Position numbers and translations under genes: made by a program. The notes under the pieces are model-generated. The model saw only the letters and a list, made by a program, of their open reading frames with translations. It made no database searches and was not told where the DNA came from. 64,000 nucleotides of DNA from Streptomyces sp. WMMC500 (GTDB lineage: Bacteria > Actinomycetota > Actinomycetes > Streptomycetales > Streptomycetaceae). Below are positions 60,827-64,000 of the stretch, piece after piece. Position 1 is the first letter of the stretch. Each line of letters begins with the position of its first letter. The DNA lies in NCBI RefSeq assembly GCF_027497195.1, contig NZ_CP114905.1, forward strand, positions 5,529,001-5,593,000, in the 5' to 3' direction.

Positions 60827-63800
60827 ATGACGGGGGACCGGGACGGGACGGCGGGCCGGGAAGAGGCGGGGAGCCGGAAGGGGGAGGCGGGCCGGGAAGG
60901 CCCGCCGGGCGGCTCCGCGGGTGCGGCGCGGGCGGGGCTCGTGCTGGCCACGGCGGCGGTGGCGCAGTTCCTGGTGTCGCTGGACCTGTCGGTGGTGAAC
61001 GTCGGGCTGCCGGAGATCGGCGCCGCCCTCGGCTTCGGCGAAGTGGGCCTCACGTGGGTCATCCACGCCTACGCGCTCACCTTCGGCGGCCTGCTGCTGC
61101 TGGGCGGCAAGGCCGCCGATCGCTACGGGCAGAGGCGGATGCTGCTCGTCGGCCTCGGCCTGTTCGGCGTCGCCTCGCTCCTCGGCGGCTTCGCCACGGA
61201 ACCGGGGCACCTGGTGGCGGCGCGGGCCGCCCAGGGCGTCGGCGCCGCGGCCCTCGCGCCGGCGGGGCTGGCGCTGCTGACGGCGACGTTCCCGGGAGGG
61301 CGGGCGCGGGTCCGGGCGTTCGGCATCTGGAGCGCGACGAACGCCGCGGGCGGCGCGCTCGGGGTGCTGATCGGCGGCGTGCTCACGGAGTACGCGGGCT
61401 GGCGCTGGGTGATGTTCATGAACGCGCCGATGGCGCTGATCGCGCTGGCCCTGACCTGGCGCTGCGTCACGGCCGACGGGCCGCGGGGGCTCGCCGGCGG
61501 CGAGGACGGGGGCGGGGCAGAGGGCGAGGACCGGGGCCGGGGCCGGAAGCGGGGGCGCCCCGATGTGCTCGGGGGAGTGCTCGCGACGGGCGGCATGTCG
61601 CTGCTGGTGTTCGGCATCGTCCGTACGGACCGGCACGCGTGGACCTCCGCCGTCACGGTCACGACGCTGGCCGTCGCCCTCGCGCTGCTCACGGCGTTCG
61701 TCCTGGTCGAACGGACCACGAGCCGTGACCCGTTGGTCCGCCTCGGCCTGCTCGCCAACCGCGCGGTGCTCGGCGCGATCACGTACACGCTGGTGATCGG
61801 CGCGGCCATGGCCTCGTCGTTCTACTTCGTGTCGCTCTACCTGCAGCGGGTGCTGGGGAACGGCCCGGCGGAGACGGGCCTGCAGTTCCTGCCGTTCGCC
61901 CTCGGGGTGGTCGCCGGCTCGGTGCTGGCGGTGAAGCTCGGCTACCGGTACGCGCCGAGGCTCCTGCTCGCCGGCGGCGGGCTGCTGACCGCCGCCGGCT
62001 TCGCCTGGTTCGGTCTCATCGACCCGGACGGCACGTACGCGGTGGACGTGCTCGGCCCCTCGATCCTGGCCAGCGTCGGCTTCGGCCTCGTCCTCGGCCC
62101 CCTGGTCAACGTCGCCACCGGCGGTGTGGCGGCGCACGAGGCGGGCATGGCCTCCGGCCTGCTCAACAGCGCGCGCCAACTGGGCGCCGCCCTGGGCCTG
62201 GCGGCCCTCGGCACCGCCGCGCACGACCGCACGGGGGAGTCTCCGACACCGGAGGCCCTCAGCGAGGGATACGCGCTGGGTCTGACGCTGTGCGCGGCGC
62301 TGCTGGTGGTGGCGGTCCTGATCGCCACCACGGCGCTGCCACGCAGCGCAGACGCTGGCGGGAAGCGACCAGCCGACGCGGCGCCGGGGAACGCCGCCCC
62401 GGCAGGCCCGGAAGCCGGCCGGCCACCGGCTCCGGCGCCACCACCGCCGGCGGACGCCGACCCGACCGCGGAGCGCCCGGCACCCGCCCCCGTTGCACCC
62501 CGGTCCGCACCCGCCCTCGCGCACCCGGCGGAGTCGCCGCGCACGATCTCCGGGCTTCTCCGCCCCCACCTCCGGGGGTTCGCCGCCGTCGTGCTGCTGC
62601 AGGTAGTCGGCGCCCTCGCCGGCCTCGTGCCGCTGCTCGCCGTCGTCGAGGCCGGCCGGACGCTGCTGGCCCCCGGGCCCGTCGACCGCGACCGGCTCTG
62701 GGCCGTCGTCGCCGTGGGCGCCGCCGGGCTGCTCGTGCGGCTGCTGTTCACGGCCGCGTCGTCCGGCGTCGGCCATCTCCTCGACGGCCGGGTGCAGTTG
62801 GCGTTCCGCCGCCGGCTGGCCGCCGGCCTGGGCCGTGTGCCCCTCGGCTGGTTCTCCCGGCGCCGGACCGGCGAACTCGCCAAGGTGGTCGGTGAGGACG
62901 TGGCGGCGATGCATCCGCTCATCGCCCACGCTCCCGGCGAGCTGATCTCCGCCTTCGTCGTGCCGGCCGCCTCGCTGGCGTACCTCTTCACCGTCGACTG
63001 GCGGCTCACGCTCCTCACACTCGTCCCGGTGGTCGTCGCCCTCGCGCACGTCCCGCTGTTCATGACTCCCGCGCGGGTGCGCGACCAGGAGGAGTTCGAC
63101 GCGGCCATGGGCCGGATCTCCAGCGCCTCGGTCGAGTTCGCGCAGGGGATCGCCGAGGTCAAGGCGTTCGGCGGCGGCGAGCGCGCGCACCGCGCGTTCC
63201 GTACCGCAGCGGACGACTTCGCCGACACCTTCCAGCGGATGGTCCGCGGCCTCTCCCCGATCGGGGCCGGCATGCAGGTGGCGCTGTCGCCGCCGTTCGT
63301 GCTGCTGGTCGTGCTCGTCGGCGGCACCTCCATGATCACGGCCGGGGCGCTGGCCCCCGCCGACCTCCTGCCCTTCCTCCTCCTCGGGCTCGGCCTCACC
63401 GCCCCCGTCGCCGCCCTGGGCCACGGCTTCGACGACCTCCAGGGCGCCCGCCGCGCGGTCGGCCGTATCCGGGACGTGCTCGACGTGAACCCGCTGCCGC
63501 AGCCCACGCGTCCGCTCACGCCGCGGGGTCACCGCGTCGAGCTGCGCGACGTCCGCTTCGGCTACGACGCGGGGCGGGAGGTGCTGCGCGGGATCGACCT
63601 GGTCCTCGAACCGGGCACCGTCACCGCGGTCGTGGGCCCCTCGGGCAGCGGGAAGTCCACCCTGGTCCGGCTGCTGCCGCGGTTCTTCGACCCCGACCGG
63701 GGCGCGGTCCTCCTCGGCGGCGTCGACCTCCGCGACGTGGCGGGCCCCGACCTGTACCGCGCGGTCGCGTTCGTCTTCCAGGACGTCCGCCTGCTGCGCG

Positions 63801-64000
63801 CGTCCGTCGCCGAGAACATCGCCCTCGCCGTCCCCGACGCCGACAGGGCGGACGTCATCCGCGCCGCCCGCCGGGCGCACGTCCACGACCGGATCCTGGA
63901 ACTGCCCCGCGGCTACGACACGGTGATCGGCGAAGAGGCGGAGCTGTCCGGCGGCGAGGCACAGCGCCTCTCCCTCGCCCGCGCCCTGCTCGCCGCGGCC
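60827..64000 (+). CDS. MFS (DHA2) - ABC exporter fusion protein, 3' truncated by window
   Basis: One open frame of 1,058 codons without a stop. Residues about 35-505 form a DHA2-type MFS pump (AQFLVSLDLSVVNVGLPEIG, GKAADRYGQRRMLLVGLGLF). A Pro/Ala-rich linker (about 505-570) joins it to an ABC exporter half: membrane domain about 575-870 (GWFSRRRTGELAKVVGEDVA) and an ATPase with GPSGSGKST (Lys943), a Q-loop in FVFQDVRLLRASVAENIALA and LSGGEAQR at 1040. The ABC part resembles IrtA/IrtB-like siderophore transporters. I read through the junction codon by codon and found no stop. GGGAGGGG precedes ATG 60827. Walker B and the C-terminus lie outside the window. Confidence 0.85.
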   Translation, partial: MTGDRDGTAGREEAGSRKGEAGREGPPGGSAGAARAGLVLATAAVAQFLVSLDLSVVNVGLPEIGAALGFGEVGLTWVIHAYALTFGGLLLLGGKAADRYGQRRMLLVGLGLFGVASLLGGFATEPGHLVAARAAQGVGAAALAPAGLALLTATFPGGRARVRAFGIWSATNAAGGALGVLIGGVLTEYAGWRWVMFMNAPMALIALALTWRCVTADGPRGLAGGEDGGGAEGEDRGRGRKRGRPDVLGGVLATGGMSLLVFGIVRTDRHAWTSAVTVTTLAVALALLTAFVLVERTTSRDPLVRLGLLANRAVLGAITYTLVIGAAMASSFYFVSLYLQRVLGNGPAETGLQFLPFALGVVAGSVLAVKLGYRYAPRLLLAGGGLLTAAGFAWFGLIDPDGTYAVDVLGPSILASVGFGLVLGPLVNVATGGVAAHEAGMASGLLNSARQLGAALGLAALGTAAHDRTGESPTPEALSEGYALGLTLCAALLVVAVLIATTALPRSADAGGKRPADAAPGNAAPAGPEAGRPPAPAPPPPADADPTAERPAPAPVAPRSAPALAHPAESPRTISGLLRPHLRGFAAVVLLQVVGALAGLVPLLAVVEAGRTLLAPGPVDRDRLWAVVAVGAAGLLVRLLFTAASSGVGHLLDGRVQLAFRRRLAAGLGRVPLGWFSRRRTGELAKVVGEDVAAMHPLIAHAPGELISAFVVPAASLAYLFTVDWRLTLLTLVPVVVALAHVPLFMTPARVRDQEEFDAAMGRISSASVEFAQGIAEVKAFGGGERAHRAFRTAADDFADTFQRMVRGLSPIGAGMQVALSPPFVLLVVLVGGTSMITAGALAPADLLPFLLLGLGLTAPVAALGHGFDDLQGARRAVGRIRDVLDVNPLPQPTRPLTPRGHRVELRDVRFGYDAGREVLRGIDLVLEPGTVTAVVGPSGSGKSTLVRLLPRFFDPDRGAVLLGGVDLRDVAGPDLYRAVAFVFQDVRLLRASVAENIALAVPDADRADVIRAARRAHVHDRILELPRGYDTVIGEEAELSGGEAQRLSLARALLAAA

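Noticed and set aside
62340..62560. Separate start for an independent ABC gene inside the fusion
   Set aside because: No ATG or GTG with a Shine-Dalgarno was found in frame in the linker, and the frame is continuous, so the fusion reading is preferred, though sequencing should confirm it.
60773..63886. 1,037-codon frame antisense to the MFS-ABC fusion
   Set aside because: The plus strand shows membrane spans, Walker A and the ABC signature; the antisense product is charged low-complexity sequence without motifs.

Overview
The window looks like chromosomal DNA from a Streptomyces-type actinomycete. It is very GC-rich, with GTG and TTG starts, frequent leaderless promoters, AfsR/SARP regulators, a WhiJ-type XRE/DUF397 pair, an actinobacterial IHF paralogue and an F420 biosynthesis gene. 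No rRNA, tRNA or CRISPR array was seen.

Layout. 1-5.1 kb: the right part of a lasso-peptide cluster (cyclase cut by the window edge, RRE protein B1, protease B2, ABC exporter D), with a frameshifted HNH-like gene between B2 and D. The precursor gene should lie to the left of the window. 5.2-13 kb: a translationally coupled hypothetical/ATPase pair, a membrane protein, a GNAT, a RidA/WYL divergent pair, an XRE-TM-ricin sensor, and an HxlR/imine-reductase-like divergent pair. 13-19 kb: an AfsK-like Ser/Thr kinase with a PQQ propeller, a VOC protein, a TetR and a flavin monooxygenase. 19.3-30 kb: a regulatory island with two small LuxR-type HTH proteins and three large AfsR-like STAND regulators (SARP + NB-ARC + TPR), two of which face each other. 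30.5-32.3 kb: an IS200/IS605 element with a broken tnpA but an intact-looking tnpB and right end; the last codons of a PHP-like gene lie beside it.

32.4-44 kb: a secreted small protein, an F420-type LLM oxidoreductase beside fbiC, a 1,143-aa STAND/TPR ATPase, an ADP-ribosylglycohydrolase, a DUF397/XRE pair and a GPP34 protein. 44-52.8 kb: a D-Ala-D-Ala carboxypeptidase with an enormous disordered cytosolic N-terminus, a polytopic membrane protein, an AlkZ-like glycosylase and an IHF paralogue. 53-64 kb: a radical SAM protein with unusual Cys spacing, a methyltransferase, a MerR/thioredoxin unit with a textbook MerR-type promoter, a TPR protein, a second RidA, a TetR-MFS-TetR group, and an ORF running off the right edge that fuses a DHA2-type MFS pump to an ABC exporter half.

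The most notable items are the MFS-ABC fusion under tandem palindromes, the AfsK-like kinase near three AfsR-like paralogues, the TnpB that has outlived its TnpA, and the radical SAM protein with a C-x8-C-x2-C triad. All calls come from reading the sequence. No database search was possible, so family names rest on motifs and remembered family features.
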